Shown piece after piece: positions 18,811 to 31,087 of a stretch of 64,000 nt of DNA. Every line of letters starts with the position of its first letter. The first letter of the stretch is position 1. The stretch is from Chitinophaga sedimenti (GTDB taxonomy: Bacteria > Bacteroidota > Bacteroidia > Chitinophagales > Chitinophagaceae): contig NZ_JAKUKA010000001.1 in assembly GCF_023156195.1 (NCBI RefSeq), forward strand, positions 5,208,001 through 5,272,000. Direction: 5' to 3'. Position numbers and translations under genes: made by a program. The notes below the pieces were generated by a model. That model was not told the origin of the DNA. It saw nothing but the letters and a program-made list of their open reading frames with translations, and made no database searches.

Positions 18811-19111
18811 TTGTTGACCAGCTATGGTAAATCCATCAACCGCCCTTGGTCACGTTCTCTCATTAGTCATGAAAAATCAGCACTAATGCTATTTTACCCT
18901 TAGTAGCGCCCCATACCGCCTCATCCACCCATTCGTTGCCCGTTCGATAAGCCTTCTGCACAGGTGGAGGTGTTACAAACCGGCTCCCTGGTATCCGAAG
19001 ATGCCAGCGACGCAGCACTTCACCGCAGGGATAAATTCAGGGAGCAGGGGTATTTGTAAAATGGAAAGGAAAAAGATGAACGGAGCGTCGCAACGGCGGC
19101 TACATCGGGAA

Positions 19112-19835
19112 TCAACCGTAGAGTTCCGGTGAATATCCTTGCGGTCATACCCCATGGCCAGGATACGCTGCTTGGCCTCGTCGATCATGGCCTTCCAGCC
19201 GCAGAGATAAAAACTGGCCGGCCGCCTGTCCGCCAGCAACCCCTCGTACACATTGTGCACATACCCGCGCTGCCCCCACCAATCCGCATTCTGATCACGA
19301 CTTAGCGTGGGGAGATATGTAAAGCCGGGCATTTCCTGCTGCAGACACCGCATTTCCTGCGCGTACAGTAAATCCTGCTCCGTGCGGGTGCCAAATACCA
19401 GGTAAATAGGCGGGTGCGGAATTTGATGGAGATGCAGATAGTGCACCATGGCCCGGAACGGCGCAATGCCCGTACCCGTGCATACGAGGAAAAGGTCTTT
19501 TTCCAGCCGTTCGGGAAGGGTAAAAGCGCCTGCGCTTTGCTCACCACCAGTTCGCTGCCCTCATGGATTTCGTTAAACAGGTAGGTGGTGCCCGCGCCGC
19601 CTTCCAGCAGTACGATCACCAGCTCAATTTCGTTGGTGCCGTTCGGATGCGAGGCAATTGAATAGCTTCGCCAGCGCTTGTTTTTCTTTTCGTGAATAGG
19701 CAGATCGAGGGTAACGAATTGGCCAGGCTTGAAGTCGAACCGCGCCAGTTCCGGCATTTTAATCCAGAACCTGCGGGTATTGGGCGTTTCCTGGTGAATG
19801 CGGGCGACGATGCCGGTATACCATTGGTCCAACAT
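19112..19835 (-). CDS. Ferredoxin/flavodoxin NAD(P)H reductase, FNR-like (two indels)
   Basis: Starts at 19835 (MLDQWYTGIVARIHQ). FAD-binding RSYSIASHP near residue 56, and, once corrected, the NAD(P)H motif GTGTGIAPFR and C-terminal DIHRELYG, typical of the bacterial FNR. Break 1 at the G-run 19518-19520 (one G missing; PERLEKDLFLVCTG restored). Break 2 near 19125-19129 (one base missing; the true stop is at 19112-19114). Corrected length 241 aa, normal. It passes electrons between NAD(P)H and ferredoxin or flavodoxin. Divergent from mfd. Confidence 0.85.
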
Positions 19836-19897
19836 AACGCGGAGTTTATATAAATATAACTAAAATCCGTGTGACCCGTTTTTAATGTCAATCATCG

Positions 19898-19905
19898 TAT
19901 CTTTG
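19898..19905 (+). promoter_or_regulatory. -7 promoter box of mfd (TATCTTTG)
   Basis: Exact TAnnTTTG, ending 8 bp before the mfd ATG. Implies a very short or absent leader. No clear -33 TTTG. Confidence 0.5.
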
Positions 19906-19913
19906 CATCCTTC

Positions 19914-22900
19914 ATGAATCTACAGGCAGTACTTCAGATGTATGAACGGGACCCCCGCCTGCGCAAGCTGGCGACAGGACTCACATTGCCCGTTCCGCGG
20001 TATTTTCATCTAACCGGTCTTACCGGTAGCGCCGCAAACTTCGTAGCAGCCGCCATTTGGGCGGGCTCCGACAAGAATCACCTTTTTATTCTCAACGACA
20101 AGGAAGAAGCCGCTTATTTCCATAACGACCTGGAGCATTTGTCGCAGGCGCTGGATATTTTCTACTTCCCCGACTCGTTTAAAAAGACCGGGCAGTTCTC
20201 GGAGATCAACAGCAGCCACAGTATGTTACGTACAGAGGCGCTGATGAAGTTTTCCGGTCCCTCGATCCATAAAAAAGTGCTCGTTACCTACCCGGAAGCC
20301 CTCTGGGAAAAGGTGGCGGGTAACACCTCCTTCACCGCTAACATGGTACAGTTGAAAGTGGGCGAAACCGTAAAGGTTGATCCGCTGCTCCAGAAGTTGG
20401 TAGGCTGGGGGTTTGAACATACCGATTTCGTGTATGAGCCTGGCCAGTACGCCGTGCGCGGTGGTATCCTGGACATCTACTCTTTCGGTAACGATAAGCC
20501 TTATCGCTTTGAGCTGTTTGGTGACGAAATAGACTCTATCCGCATTTTTGACGCGGAAACCCAGCTGAGCGAACGCAAACTGATGCAGGTAACGCTGATC
20601 GCCAACATGGATACCCATGCGGTGGAGCATACCAAATCATCGCTGCCGGATTTTCTCCCCGAAAACACCGTGGTGTGGATGAAGGACCCGGCGTATGTGC
20701 AGGACGTGGTGCAGCAGATGGAACAACGTTTTCATGACTGGCTGCAGCTTGGCCAGAAGGTGAAAGTGGGCGAAGAGGAGGAACTGGAAATGACGGAGCG
20801 CGACTTTGTACCCGGCAACGAACTGATCCGCCAGCTACAGCAAAAGCATAACATCGTGATCGGTCCTAAGTTTACACACGAAGGCCAGTCACCGGAAGTC
20901 ATTCATTTTAATACGCAACAGCAACCGGTATTCAACCGCCAGTTCGAAATGCTGATCAAAGACCTGGCGCAACACAATGCGGCCAAACAAACGATTTTCA
21001 TCTTCGCGGAAAACCCGCGCCAGCTGGACGTTTACGCAGCATCTTCGAAGACCTAAAGGCTGATTTCGTCTTTTACCCGATACCCACCCCGATCAGTGCC
21101 GGTTTTATCGATGCCGATCTGAAAATACTTTGTTACACCGATCACCAGATCTTCCAGCGTTTCCACAAATACAAGGTGAAACAGGCCTACAATAAAAACA
21201 AGGCCATCACCCTTAAAACGCTGAAGGAGCTGCAATCGGGCGACTTCGTGACCCACATCGATCACGGCGTGGGCGTTTACAGCGGGTTGCAGAAGATAGA
21301 AGTGAACGGAAAGATGCAGGAAGCGATCCGCATTATTTACAAGAACAGCGATCTGCTGTACGTAAACATCAACTCCCTTCACAAAATCAGCAAGTATTCC
21401 GGTAAGGAAGGCGTGGTGCCCAAAGTGAATAAGTTGGGCAGCGATGCGTGGGATAAGCTGAAGGAGAAAGCGAAAACGCAGGTAAAAGATATTGCCAAAG
21501 ACCTGATTCGCCTGTATGCCGCGCGTAAGGCACAGCAAGGCTTTGCGCACTCACCCGACACGTACCTGCAAACGGAACTGGAAGCCTCGTTCATTTACGA
21601 AGACACGCCCGACCAAAGTAAAGCTACGGCCGACGTGAAACGCGATATGGAAAGCGGCGCGCCCATGGACCGCCTCGTATGTGGTGATGTGGGCTTTGGT
21701 AAAACGGAAGTAGCCGTGCGTACAGCGTTTAAAACCGTAGTTGATGGTAAACAGGCCGCTGTATTGGTCCCTACGACCATCCTCGCATTCCAGCACTACA
21801 AAACATTTTCTGAAAGGTTGAAGGATTTCCCCTGCACGGTGGATTACCTGAATCGCTTCAAATCTGCAAAAGAAAAGAAAGAAACCCTGCAGCGCCTCGC
21901 TGAAGGAAAGATCGATATCATCATTGGCACCCACGCTTTGCTGAGCAAAGATGTGAAGTTTAAAGACCTTGGCGTGCTCGTGGTAGACGAGGAACAAAAG
22001 TTCGGCGTAACGTCCAAGGAGAAGCTGAAACAGTGGAAAGTAAACGTGGATACGCTGACCTTAACGGCCACGCCTATTCCAAGAACATTGCAGTTTTCGC
22101 TGATGGGCGCGCGCGACCTCTCCGTGATCAATACACCACCGCCGAACAGGCAGTCGATCGAGACCGAGGTGCATGTGTTCAATGCCGACCTGATCCGGGA
22201 TGCGATCTATTACGAAACGGAGCGTGGGGGACAGGTGTACTTCATTCACAACCGCGTAAACGGTTTGCGTGAGATGGCCGGTCTTATCCGGGAGCTGTGC
22301 CCCGACTTGTCCATTGCCACCGCGCACGGGCAAATGGAAGGACATAAGCTGGAGGAAGTGATCCTGAACTTTATTGACCGGGAGTACGACGTGCTGGTAT
22401 GTACCAATATCGTGGAAAGCGGCGTGGATATTTCCAACGCGAATACAATTATCATCAATAACGCGCATCACTTTGGATTAAGTGACTTGCACCAGCTGCG
22501 TGGCCGTGTGGGCAGAAGCAATAAAAAGCGTTCTGTTACCTGCTGGCGCCGCCGGTGAGCACGCTGCCGGCCGACAGCCGCAAGCGACTGCAAACGCTGG
22601 AACAGCACAGTGAACTGGGTAGTGGTTTCCAGATCGCCATGCGCGACCTCGACATCCGTGGAGCGGGTAACTTGCTAGGCGGTGAACAAAGCGGCTTTAT
22701 TGCGGAAATAGGGTTCGATATGTACCAGAAAATCTGGACGAAGCCATCCGCGAACTGAAGCAAACCGACTTCAAAGACCTGTTCAAAGATCAATTAGAAG
22801 AGAAGAAGGATTACATCAGCGATTGTACCATCGATACCGACCTGGAAATCCTGATCCCGGATTCTTATATCGAAAGCATACAGGAGCGCCTGAATCTTTA

Positions 22901-23291
22901 CCAGGAGCTGGATAATATCACTTTGGAAGAAAAATTACAAGCCTTCGAAAAAGACATGGTGGACCGCTTTGGCCCGATTCCCGGCCCGGTGCAGGACCTG
23001 TTCATCACCATTCGTACCCGTTGGCTGGCCATCCGACTGGGCTTTGAAAAAATGATCCTGAAAGATGAAAAGCTGCGCTGCTACTTTATCAACAACCCGG
23101 ATTCACCTTACTTCGAATCGGTGACCTTTAATCACCTGTTGAATTATATCCAGACGCGGACCAATAATGCGCGCCTGAAACAGGTGGGGAAGAACTTTAT
23201 GTTGGTAGTGGAGAAGGTGAAGAGTATGGAGCAGCTGCATCGGTTTTTGGAGGGAATTGTGAAGAGCCAGGATGCGAAGGTGGGAGCATAG
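19914..23291 (+). CDS. mfd: Transcription-repair coupling factor Mfd (three indels)
   Basis: Full Mfd architecture: N-terminal UvrB-homology domains, RNA-polymerase interaction/CarD-like domain (LQSGDFVTHIDHGVGVY), helicase motif I GDVGFGKTEVAV, DEEQ box VVDEEQKFGV, LTATPIPRTL, LRGRVGRS, translocation motif GAGNLLGGEQSG and the C-terminal D7 domain. Breaks: near 21027-21029 (one base lost in QLERLRSIF), A-run 22523-22527, and near 22733 (KILDEAIREL restored). Corrected length 1126 aa, as expected. Mfd removes stalled RNA polymerase and recruits UvrA for transcription-coupled repair. Confidence 0.92.
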
Positions 23292-23301
23292 AAAAACATT
23301 A

Positions 23302-23323
23302 GGGCCGGTATGTATACCGGCCC
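23302..23323. terminator. Bidirectional terminator between mfd and lectin gene
   Basis: Perfect 10-bp stem GGGCCGGTAT / ATACCGGCCC, 2-nt spacer, then TTTC. Lies between convergent stops. Confidence 0.8.
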
Positions 23324-23329
23324 TTTCTA

Positions 23330-25271
23330 TTATCGTATAAGCGTTACAGTGCCTTTCCTTAACACATCGCGCCCCATATAATCCTTGCCGCTGATCGCCC
23401 ACACATACGTTCCCATGGGCATAGGGCGCCCGTTCAAGCGGCCATCCCAACCTACAGACAGCTGGTTGGTGTAAAATACCTCGCCACCCCAACGGTCCCA
23501 CACCCGGAAATAATCGATTTTAGGAATGCCGGGAGCAATGGCCCGGAACACGTCGTTCAGGCCATCATTATTAGGCGTAAAGCCCGTGGGCACCCAAAAC
23601 TCCGGCCCCCTGTATACTTTGATATTGATCGTATCCATATCCACACAACCTTCGCCGGAAGTAGACGTCAGTACATAAGTTTGATCTGCATTTAACGTGG
23701 CTACCGGATTAGCAATAAACGGATTATTTAACCCCGTGGATGGCTGCCAGGAAAATGAACTGGAGCCTGTGGCGTTCAGTTGCAGCGGCTGTCCCATCGC
23801 GATCAGCGTATCGGTGCCCGCAAAAGCATTTACAGCGACCACGCGTACGGTAGCACTGGCGGTTTCGGACGGACAGCCATTTGTGCCGGTGGCAGTAGCA
23901 CGGGCGATGAACTGTCCGCCGGTAGCATAAGTATGGCTGAAGTTATCGGACTGGCTGGTTTGCTGGTCGCCCAACTCCCACGCCCAGCTCATTACCGGTG
24001 AAGCGGCGTTGGTGCTGGTGGCGGTGAAAAAGGCTTCTTCTCCCAGGCAAACAGCCGTGCTGGCGGTAATCGCAATATCCGGAGAGGGCAATACCTCCAC
24101 TATTTTCCTGGCGCTGCCAGTGCAGCCTTCAGCGGTAGTAACGGTGAGTTGTACGGGATACTGCCCGGCCGCATAATTAATACTGGCGGTGGAGCGGTCG
24201 CCCGTTTGCCCGTTCCCGAAGTCCCAGGCCCAGCGGTTTACGGTGCCTACCCTTACGGTGGAGGCGTCCGCAAATAAGGAGGGAGGGCCATCGCAGAGCA
24301 GGTTAGGGGCGGTGAAATCCACCACGGGGTAAGTGCCCAGTGTTACTTTCTGAAACAGGGTATCGGATATACAGCCGCTGTTGTCCTGTATCACCAGTTT
24401 TACATCGTATACACCTGGCTGGTAGTTATGAATGGGAGGATTGGGTGCGGCCGGATCGGTGCTTAGGTAAGTGGTGCCGTCGCCCAAATCCCAGAACCAG
24501 CGGGTAATGCTGCCGAATGAACTCGAATTATCATATAGCTGCACGGGTGTGCCTTCGCAAAAGATGGTTTGTCCGCTGGCGAATTGCGGCCGAAGTGCCG
24601 CGCAGAATTGCTGCAGGTTGGACGAACCTCCGGTGGAGCCCGCGAAGCCCCAATATACCATGGGATCACCGCCGAATACGTCGGTTACAATGTCTTTGGT
24701 AAGCGTCAGGCGGTTTTCTCCGTCCATATCTACCGTAAAGGTTAACGTAGTGGCATCCCAGGAAATCTTAAAGATGTGCCAGGCGCCATCTTCAATATTA
24801 TCGCTGTTGGCCAGTGCCGTTACTGGCCCTGCCAGGTTATTGGATGCATTATGATCGCTGATGCCATTCATCTGGATGGCTACGTGGTCGTAGGGGGATC
24901 GTTTTCATTGTTGTTCTGCCGGTATCGATCAAGATGCCAATCGAGGGACTCACACCTGCAAACCCGATACCTTGTCCCGTAGCGCCCAGGCTGGTACCTT
25001 GCGTTTGGAGGATGAAGCCGATGCCGTCTGCACCATTGGCATCTTTGCTGCCAAGATTTACATCGAACGTATATACAAAGGAGTTAGCCAGGCTGATCTT
25101 GTTGCGGTTCCGTGCAGTGCCGCTCTGTGTGCCCTGGTCGGCCGTTAGTTGATAACAGTTACAGCTTTTCTGCTGCGCACTGCCGTTAAGTATGTAGTTG
25201 TTTTGCGCCAGCGTAAGCTGTGCACAACAAACAAGAACTGCTGTGAAAAATAATGGTATCGCTCTGAACAT
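23330..25271 (-). CDS. T9SS-secreted L-type lectin/PKD protein with CHU_C domain (two indels)
   Basis: Start ATG 25271 with signal peptide MFRAIPLFFTAVLVCCAQL. Then a legume-type lectin domain (about residues 25-230: DGIGFILQTQG, IDTWQNNNENDPPYDHVAIQ after correction), several PKD-type repeats (FWDLGDGTTY, WAWDFGNGQT, WAWELGDQQT), a SprB-like repeat and the gliding-motility CHU_C domain (VPTGFTPNNDGLNDVF ... GTYVW) that directs type IX secretion. Breaks: 24920/24921, where a TGG Trp codon needs CCTGG but CCGG is read, and the G-run 24893-24897. Corrected length 647 aa. Likely a surface or secreted glycan-binding adhesin. Confidence 0.85.
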
Positions 25272-25494
25272 TAGCAAACAAACCCCAGCTGGCATAAAAT
25301 TGGCCGGAACAGGCAAGGAAAATACTATATTTTATCGATTGTGCACCGTAAAGGCAGGACAGCCGGAAATATAATATCAACCTAAATACATTTATGTTTG
25401 TAACATAAAATGTTAAAGAACGTTAAAGTCTAAAAGCATTTATGGAATCAGGAGGCAACCCCGCATCCTGATTACGAAAACAAAAAGAGAAACC

Positions 25495-26211
25495 ATGAAA
25501 AAGTTGATTTTAGCATTAACCGGTTTAGTTATGACTATGGTAGCAAATGCACAAACGAGCTCAAACATTCCTCCCGTGAAAAAAATTGAGGTGACTGCTT
25601 CGGCAGAACTGGAGATCACGCCTGATGAACTCTATTTCAACATCTCCCTGCGGGAATATTTCAAAACAAAAACAAACAAGGTAGATATCAGCACGCTGGA
25701 GCAACAGTTGCAGAAAGCAGTGCAGGCGGCCGGCATTCCGAAAGAGAACTTCACTATCGAGAACGCATATGGCTATAATGGCGTACAGTGGTGGAAGAAG
25801 AAAAAGCCAACCACAGAGGAATTCCTGGCCCGCAAGCAATACCGCCTGAAACTGGCCGATCTGAAAAAGATCAACGGCATCCTGGCTGGTGTTGATGAAG
25901 AAGGTATCGAAAGCGTAAACATCGCATCATTTAACCATAGCAAAATGGAGGAGTTCCGTAAGCAGGTGAAAATTAACGCGATCAAAGCGGCCAAAACCAA
26001 AGCCGAATACCTGGCTGCTGCAGCTGATGAAAAACTCGATGGTGTACTCGAAATCCAGGAGATTCCGACAGACAGCTATGCTGATGCGCGTCCGATGGTC
26101 GCTTTTTCAAACGCCCGTATGGCGGCCGGCGACGCAGTACCGCAATCTGATATCGATGTAAAAACCATCAAGATCCGTGGTGAAATGAGGGTGGTATACA
26201 AAATCAAATAA
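25495..26211 (+). CDS. SIMPL-domain (DUF541) exported protein
   Basis: 238 aa, signal peptide ending VANAQ (residues 1-20), then the SIMPL domain: KKIEVTASAELEITPDELYFNISL, a central variable helix, and the AIKAAKTKAEYLAAA segment. Family members are periplasmic or outer-membrane-associated oligomers of uncertain role. The 223-bp region upstream is AT-rich with TGTTAAAG/CGTTAAAG direct repeats near 25412-25427 and may carry the promoter. Confidence 0.85.
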   Translation: MKKLILALTGLVMTMVANAQTSSNIPPVKKIEVTASAELEITPDELYFNISLREYFKTKTNKVDISTLEQQLQKAVQAAGIPKENFTIENAYGYNGVQWWKKKKPTTEEFLARKQYRLKLADLKKINGILAGVDEEGIESVNIASFNHSKMEEFRKQVKINAIKAAKTKAEYLAAAADEKLDGVLEIQEIPTDSYADARPMVAFSNARMAAGDAVPQSDIDVKTIKIRGEMRVVYKIK

Positions 26212-26226
26212 GGAATACTTTTATAA

Positions 26227-26270
26227 AACAGAACCGGGCAGTGAGCGTTAGCTCTCTGCCCGGTTCTGTT
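26227..26270. terminator. Strong hairpin terminator after the SIMPL gene
   Basis: Long stem AACAGAACCGGGCAG.GAGC / GCTC.CTGCCCGGTTCTGTT around a short loop, followed by TC. Works in both directions by sequence. Confidence 0.75.
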
Positions 26271-26411
26271 TCAGTAGGTGTCGGCCATTTCGTTGATGAC
26301 CAGTTCATGGTGGTCCGTGTGATACTAAACTGTCATTTCATTCGCTATTTTGCAGCTTGCGCACCTGTGCCCGGCAGAGACGCGCAATAATTTATAGTCA
26401 GGTTAAATGGC

Positions 26412-26914
26412 CTACGGCGTAACCGACACGTCGAACTCACCATTCGTAATTTCCATCGTTGATTCCGGGTCCATATCGCTTAGCAACAAACCGCTGAAGC
26501 TGCCCTCCGCATGTGTGCTGCTGATTTTCGTAATTGTTATCGATGCACGGCCCACAGATGCTTCATTATTATAAGAAGAGAAACCGCTCATATCGGGGAG
26601 CGTAACCCAGCCAATCGCGTTCATCGGATTCGTTTCGGAAGAGAAAGTGCCGGTCTGCAGCTTTTTTCCGGGAAAAACACGTTTACGGTAGCAATCCATT
26701 TGTTATTGCCTGAAGCGGACATTACCAGCATATAACCGCCCAGCGTGTCCATGATAGTACCGGAAACCAGGTTTTTATTAGCGAGATATGTGCTGTCGGA
26801 AATGTCCAGCTGCATGGTGCCGCCGGGGATGAGGTCTTTTGCCTTTTCACAGGAAAAAAGACCGGTTATAACTGTCCCGCAGATCAGCGCGAACAGGAGC
26901 GTCTTCATTTTCAT
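26412..26914 (-). CDS. Small lipoprotein, possibly DUF6252-like (one indel)
   Basis: Start 26914. Lipoprotein signal with lipobox GLFSC (Cys about residue 22). The mature protein is a small beta-rich domain (GTMQLDISDSTYL, GWVTLPDMSGFSSYNN, GEFDVSVTP). The A-run 26673-26677 has lost one base; restoring it joins VNVFFP to GKKLQTGTFSS and yields 167 aa. The pattern resembles DUF6252-type Bacteroidota lipoproteins but I cannot confirm this. The 400 bp from here to gyrB hold only a repeated GTGTATTCGGTT (near 26943 and 26961) and the gyrB terminator. Confidence 0.6.
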
Positions 26915-27264
26915 AGGATGGTTCTAAAATTAGATTTTCAATAGGTGTATTCGGTTCTCAGTGTATTCGGTTTGTCAATCGGTACTAAAAAGTGTGTATC
27001 CGGTGATAGGTTCGTTACCTAGTGTTTGTTTGCAATGTATATGCAATATATGTCATATGTTTGGTATTATTAGTATTAATTCTAATGCTTAACAGGGGCA
27101 AATGGCTAAAAGAATGAGGATAAAGGGGTTAGCAGGAAAAGTTTTTTCCGGGCGTGCGCGATGCGCTGGTGGAGGCCTGAAATCCTTAACTGCGTTGGGT
27201 TTCGGTCGGTATCTATTGATGTGTGCAGCGAGGTTTTGCTTGACTATCAATGAGGTATAAACGC

Positions 27265-27294
27265 GAAAAGGGCCGGCAATTGCCAGCCCTTTTC
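27265..27294 (-). terminator. gyrB terminator
   Basis: GAAAAGGGC.GGCAATTGCC.GCCCTTTTC palindrome with one mismatched pair, T-rich on the minus strand, 22 bp past the corrected gyrB stop. Confidence 0.8.
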
Positions 27295-27315
27295 AGTATC
27301 CATAACGCTAAGATC

Positions 27316-29291
27316 TTAAGCGTCGATTTTTGCATATTTCGCATGTGATTCGATGAACTCACGACGTGGGGGACCTCATCGCCCATCAGCATGCTGAACA
27401 CGCGGTCAGCTTCTGCGGCGCTCTCGATGGTAACCTGCTTCAGCGTACGGGTAGACGGGTCCATGGTAGTGTCCCACAACTGCTCGGCGTTCATCTCACC
27501 AAGACCCTTATAACGCTGGATGTTCACGCTATCTTCTCTGCCGCCACCCAGCCGGGCTACAGCCGCTTTACGCTGGTCTTCGTTCCAGGCGTATTCCTGC
27601 TCTTTACCTTTCTTCACCAGGTACAATGGGGGTTGCGCAATGTATACGTAACCCTGGTCTACCAGGTCTTTCATATAACGGAAAATGAAGGTCAGGATCA
27701 GTGTGGCAATGTGGCTACCGTCCACGTCGGCATCCGTCATGATAATCAGCTTGTGATAGCGGAGTTTCGCGAGGTTCAGCGCCTTGTCGTCTTCTTCGGT
27801 ACCGATGGTTACGCCCAGTGCCGTAAAGATGTTTTTGATCTCTTCGTTCTCGTAAATCTTGTGTTCCATAGCTTTCTCCACGTTCAGGATTTTACCCCTG
27901 AGTGGCAGGATTGCCTGGAAGTTACGGTTCCGGCCCTGCTTCGCAGTACCGCCCGCGGAGTCTCCTTCGACAAGGTACAGTTCACATTTGTGCGGATCGT
28001 TGTCGGAACAGTCGGCCAGTTTACCTGGCAGGCCGCTGCCGCTCATCACGCTTTTACGTTGTACGAGCTGGCGGGCTTTACGGGCGGCTTCACGTGCCTG
28101 TGCGGCCAGCACCACTTTATTAATAATGATTTTCGCTTCTTTCGGATGTTCTTCCAGGTAAGCATCGATCACCTGCGCCACGGCGCTGTCCACCACACCC
28201 ATTACATCGGAGTTGCCGAGTTTGGTTTTGGTCTGACCTTCGAACTGCGGCTCGGGAACTTTTACGCTTACGATCGCGCTGAGTCCTTCACGGAAGTCGT
28301 CGCCCGTAACCTCGATCTTGGTCTTTTCGAACAGTTTGTTTTTATCACCGTACGATTTAAACACACGGGTGATGGCACGACGGAAACCCGCTACGTGGGT
28401 ACCTCCTTCAATGGTGTTGATGTTATTCACGTAGGAGAAGATATGCTCGTTAAAAGAGTCGTTGTAAATCAGCGCTACTTCTACTGCCACGTTGGAATTA
28501 GCATCATGTGTTTCTGCATAAATGGGGCCGGGCAGCAGGCTGTTGCGACGTCCGTTTTTATCCAGCATCTGCACAAACTCAATGATACCGCCCTCGCTGT
28601 AGAATACCTCGGATATCGGACTGCCGTTGTCGTCTTTCTCGCGTTCGTCCGTGAGCACGATCCTGATTTTGCGGTTCAGGTAAGCCAGTTCACGCAAACG
28701 GCCTGCGAGTATTTCGCGGCTGTAGGTAGTTTCTTTGAAGATTTCCCCGTCCGGTTTAAAATGAACGGTGGTGCCGGTAATCTCGCTCTCGCCAATTTCG
28801 CGTACAGCGTACTGCGGGTGGCCCTGGCGATATTCCTGCTCGAATATTTTGCCTTCGCGTCTAACGGTAACGGTAAGAAGAGAGCTCAATGCATTCACAC
28901 AACTTACACCCACACCGTGCAAACCACCAGACACTTTATAAGTATTCTTGTCGAATTTACCACCAGCGTGCAGTACCGTCATTACCACCTCCAGGGCCGA
29001 ACGGCCCTCTTTGGGGTGCATGCCGGTCGGAATACCACGTCCGTCGTCTACTACGCGAATGGAGTTGTCTTCCAGTATATTTACTTCGATATTTTTACAG
29101 TAACCTGCAAGGGCTTCATCTATGGAGTTGTCGACTACTTCGTACACGAGGTGGTGCAAACCTTTGACACCAATGTCGCCAATGTACATCGCCGGCCTTT
29201 TACGCACTGCTTCCAATCCTTCTAATACACGGATGCTACCCGCATCATAACCGCTGTTTTGGGTAGGTGCTTTCACTAGTTCTTCACTCAT
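27316..29291 (-). CDS. gyrB: DNA gyrase subunit B (one indel near C-terminus)
   Basis: GHKL ATPase signatures EVVDNSIDEALAG, VDDGRGIP and GGLHGVGVS; transducer domain with KTKLGNSDV; TOPRIM motif EGDSAGGTAKQGRNR and DADVDGSHIATL. The G-run 27368-27372 has lost one base. With it restored the end reads GDEVPPRREFIESHAKYAKIDA and stops at 27316-27318 (658 aa), the normal Bacteroidota GyrB C-terminus; as given it would run on into unrelated residues. Partner gyrA is not in the window. Minus-strand TATTTTTG at 29336-29343 is a likely -7 box. Confidence 0.95.
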
Positions 29292-29335
29292 ATTTTTGAT
29301 GAAATTCTTTTTTAAGAAAAAGGTCGAGAATCATG

Positions 29336-29343
29336 CAAAAATA
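29336..29343 (-). promoter_or_regulatory. -7 promoter box of gyrB (TATTTTTG)
   Basis: TAnnTTTG on the minus strand, about 45 bp before the gyrB start. Confidence 0.45.
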
Positions 29344-29378
29344 AGCAAAATGGAGCTGATTTCCATAAAATAAGCCCC

Positions 29379-29408
29379 GTTTTTAGGGTGGCAATATGCC
29401 CTAAAAAC
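29379..29408 (-). terminator. Terminator-like inverted repeat after the AsmA-like gene
   Basis: GTTTTTAGGG / CCCTAAAAAC, perfect 10-bp arms with a 10-nt loop, 30 bp past the AsmA-like stop and upstream of the gyrB promoter. Confidence 0.55.
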
Positions 29409-29438
29409 AAGGCCCGGCAGTAAATGTTGAAAAGTTGT

Positions 29439-31087
29439 TTATAATGCCTGTATCGCATCCGTCGCCGCAATCTCCATCAAACCCTTCGAAAGTGTCTTCC
29501 AAACAAGATTAAAATAAGACTTGCGGATATCGCGGCGATAGCTGGGATAAGCCACCCGCGCGGCTTCGTTGGGCGCCGGGTTGTCCTGTTTAATCGCGAT
29601 CATGTTCGCCAGCATCGATTTAAAGCCCTTCTTTTTCACCTTTTTGGTTTCCTTGTCCTCATCCAATACGCTTATCTTGAGGTCATTATAAAGGAATTTT
29701 ACCACGCCTTTCGCATTCATCTCATCCCCGTCGATGTTAAAATCAACTGACTTTACATTACACGATTTTATCTCCACCATGGCCAGTCCGCGCACCACGG
29801 GAGTAAACTCCTGTGCGTTCATGGCGCCAAGGTGACCCGAAACGCTGAATGCGCCCGATGTATCGGCCAGTGAGAAGTCGAAACGCGCTTTCAAAGGCCC
29901 GTTTTGCATTACTTTGGTGTGTAAATCGGCCACCATGTGTTTGTTACGGGCAATCGCCGTGTCTACGTTCGTTATATTCGTTAACGTGCCGCCGGCGTCA
30001 AGAAACTTTACGGTGCCGGTTTTCTTCGTCTTGGGATTCAGTTCTGTATAAGATATATCCACCGAGCCCGGTTTCAGCGTATCCAGCTTCAACGGGAGTT
30101 TCATTTTCAGGATCATCTGGTTCGGGAAGCTGCCAAGTTTATTGCCGGGCGGCATGGGCAGGGTGCGGTTACGATAAACGTCCAGTTTACCCCCGCGCAT
30201 TTTAAGGGTGCGGACGAATAGTTCGCCCGCCATGAGGTGCTGTGGACTTACCCCTTCTGCGGTAATACTGTCCATCTTAATATCAAACCGGTCTTTCTGA
30301 TACCCTACCATTTTATCCTGCTCCGCCCGGGAATAACGGGGCTCCAGCACGATCTGCGAGGTGGTGAGTTGCTGACTGGCAGCGCGGTATTTCAGGTCTT
30401 TTATGTGCACCCAATACAGGCTGTCCGGCGTCCGGAAATCATACTTTTTTAAATCAATGTCAAACTGTTTGGCGTAAAAGAACCGCTCCGGGTCCGTGGA
30501 GGCCAGGGAGTCCAGCTGCAGGCTGCGCACCCGTACATTCACTTCGGTCAGTTTCGTAAGTACCCGCACACTGTCTTTTCGTATGCGTGTCATCGAAAAG
30601 GTAATATTAGACAGGTCGATGCTGCCCACAGACAAGCCCTCCAGCGAGCTTTTGCCTTTTTCTGCGTGGTGTCCACACTTGTTTCATCGCGGACCATTCC
30701 TATTTCAGGATCGTTCAGCTGCAAACTGCCGATGGCGATCTCATGTTTCCTCACATAGCGTAATATTTTCACACCCCGCAATTCCAGTCGGGGCGCCTTA
30801 ATAGAGAACACGGCCTGCGCCGCCCGTTGTTGGGCCTGCAACTGCTTGTACCTCGCACTGTCTGGCCGCAACTCCGCATTCCGCAGGCTTACATAACCGG
30901 TGAGCAGGTTCATGTCAATATCGCTATAGGTAAGGTGGTAAAGGCTATCCGTCGATTTTTGCACGTAGTTTTTCAACTCCTTGTTCAGGATTCCTTTCCA
31001 GTGCTGGTTCAGGTAAATGCCCGTAATTACGACTGCGACGATCAATGCTGCCAGACTTATTAACACTACTTTTAAGAGCTTTTTCAT
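29439..31087 (-). CDS. AsmA/DUF748-like membrane-anchored protein (one indel)
   Basis: Starts at 31087 with one membrane anchor (residues about 5-26, VVLISLAALIVAVVITGIYL), followed by a long periplasmic beta-rich region of repeated strands (YSDIDMNLLTGYVSLRNAEL, LELRGVKIL, IAIGSLQLNDPEI) as in AsmA/TamB-like lipid-transfer proteins. The T-run 30657-30661 lost one base; restoring it reads KKGKSSLEGLSVGSIDLSN and gives 549 aa. Likely spans the periplasm and helps lipid or envelope homeostasis; direct evidence is only architecture. Confidence 0.65.

Noticed and set aside
18811..19111. Possible gene in the glyS-FNR gap
   Set aside because: No frame with coding character once the FNR stop is corrected to 19112; only a short inverted repeat remains.
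19914..23291. mfd as four separate genes or a pseudogene
   Set aside because: All pieces align head to tail to one Mfd with single-base repairs and normal total length.
27366..29225. 619-residue plus-strand frame opposite gyrB
   Set aside because: Antisense shadow of a well-identified essential gene; composition is the reflected codon bias.
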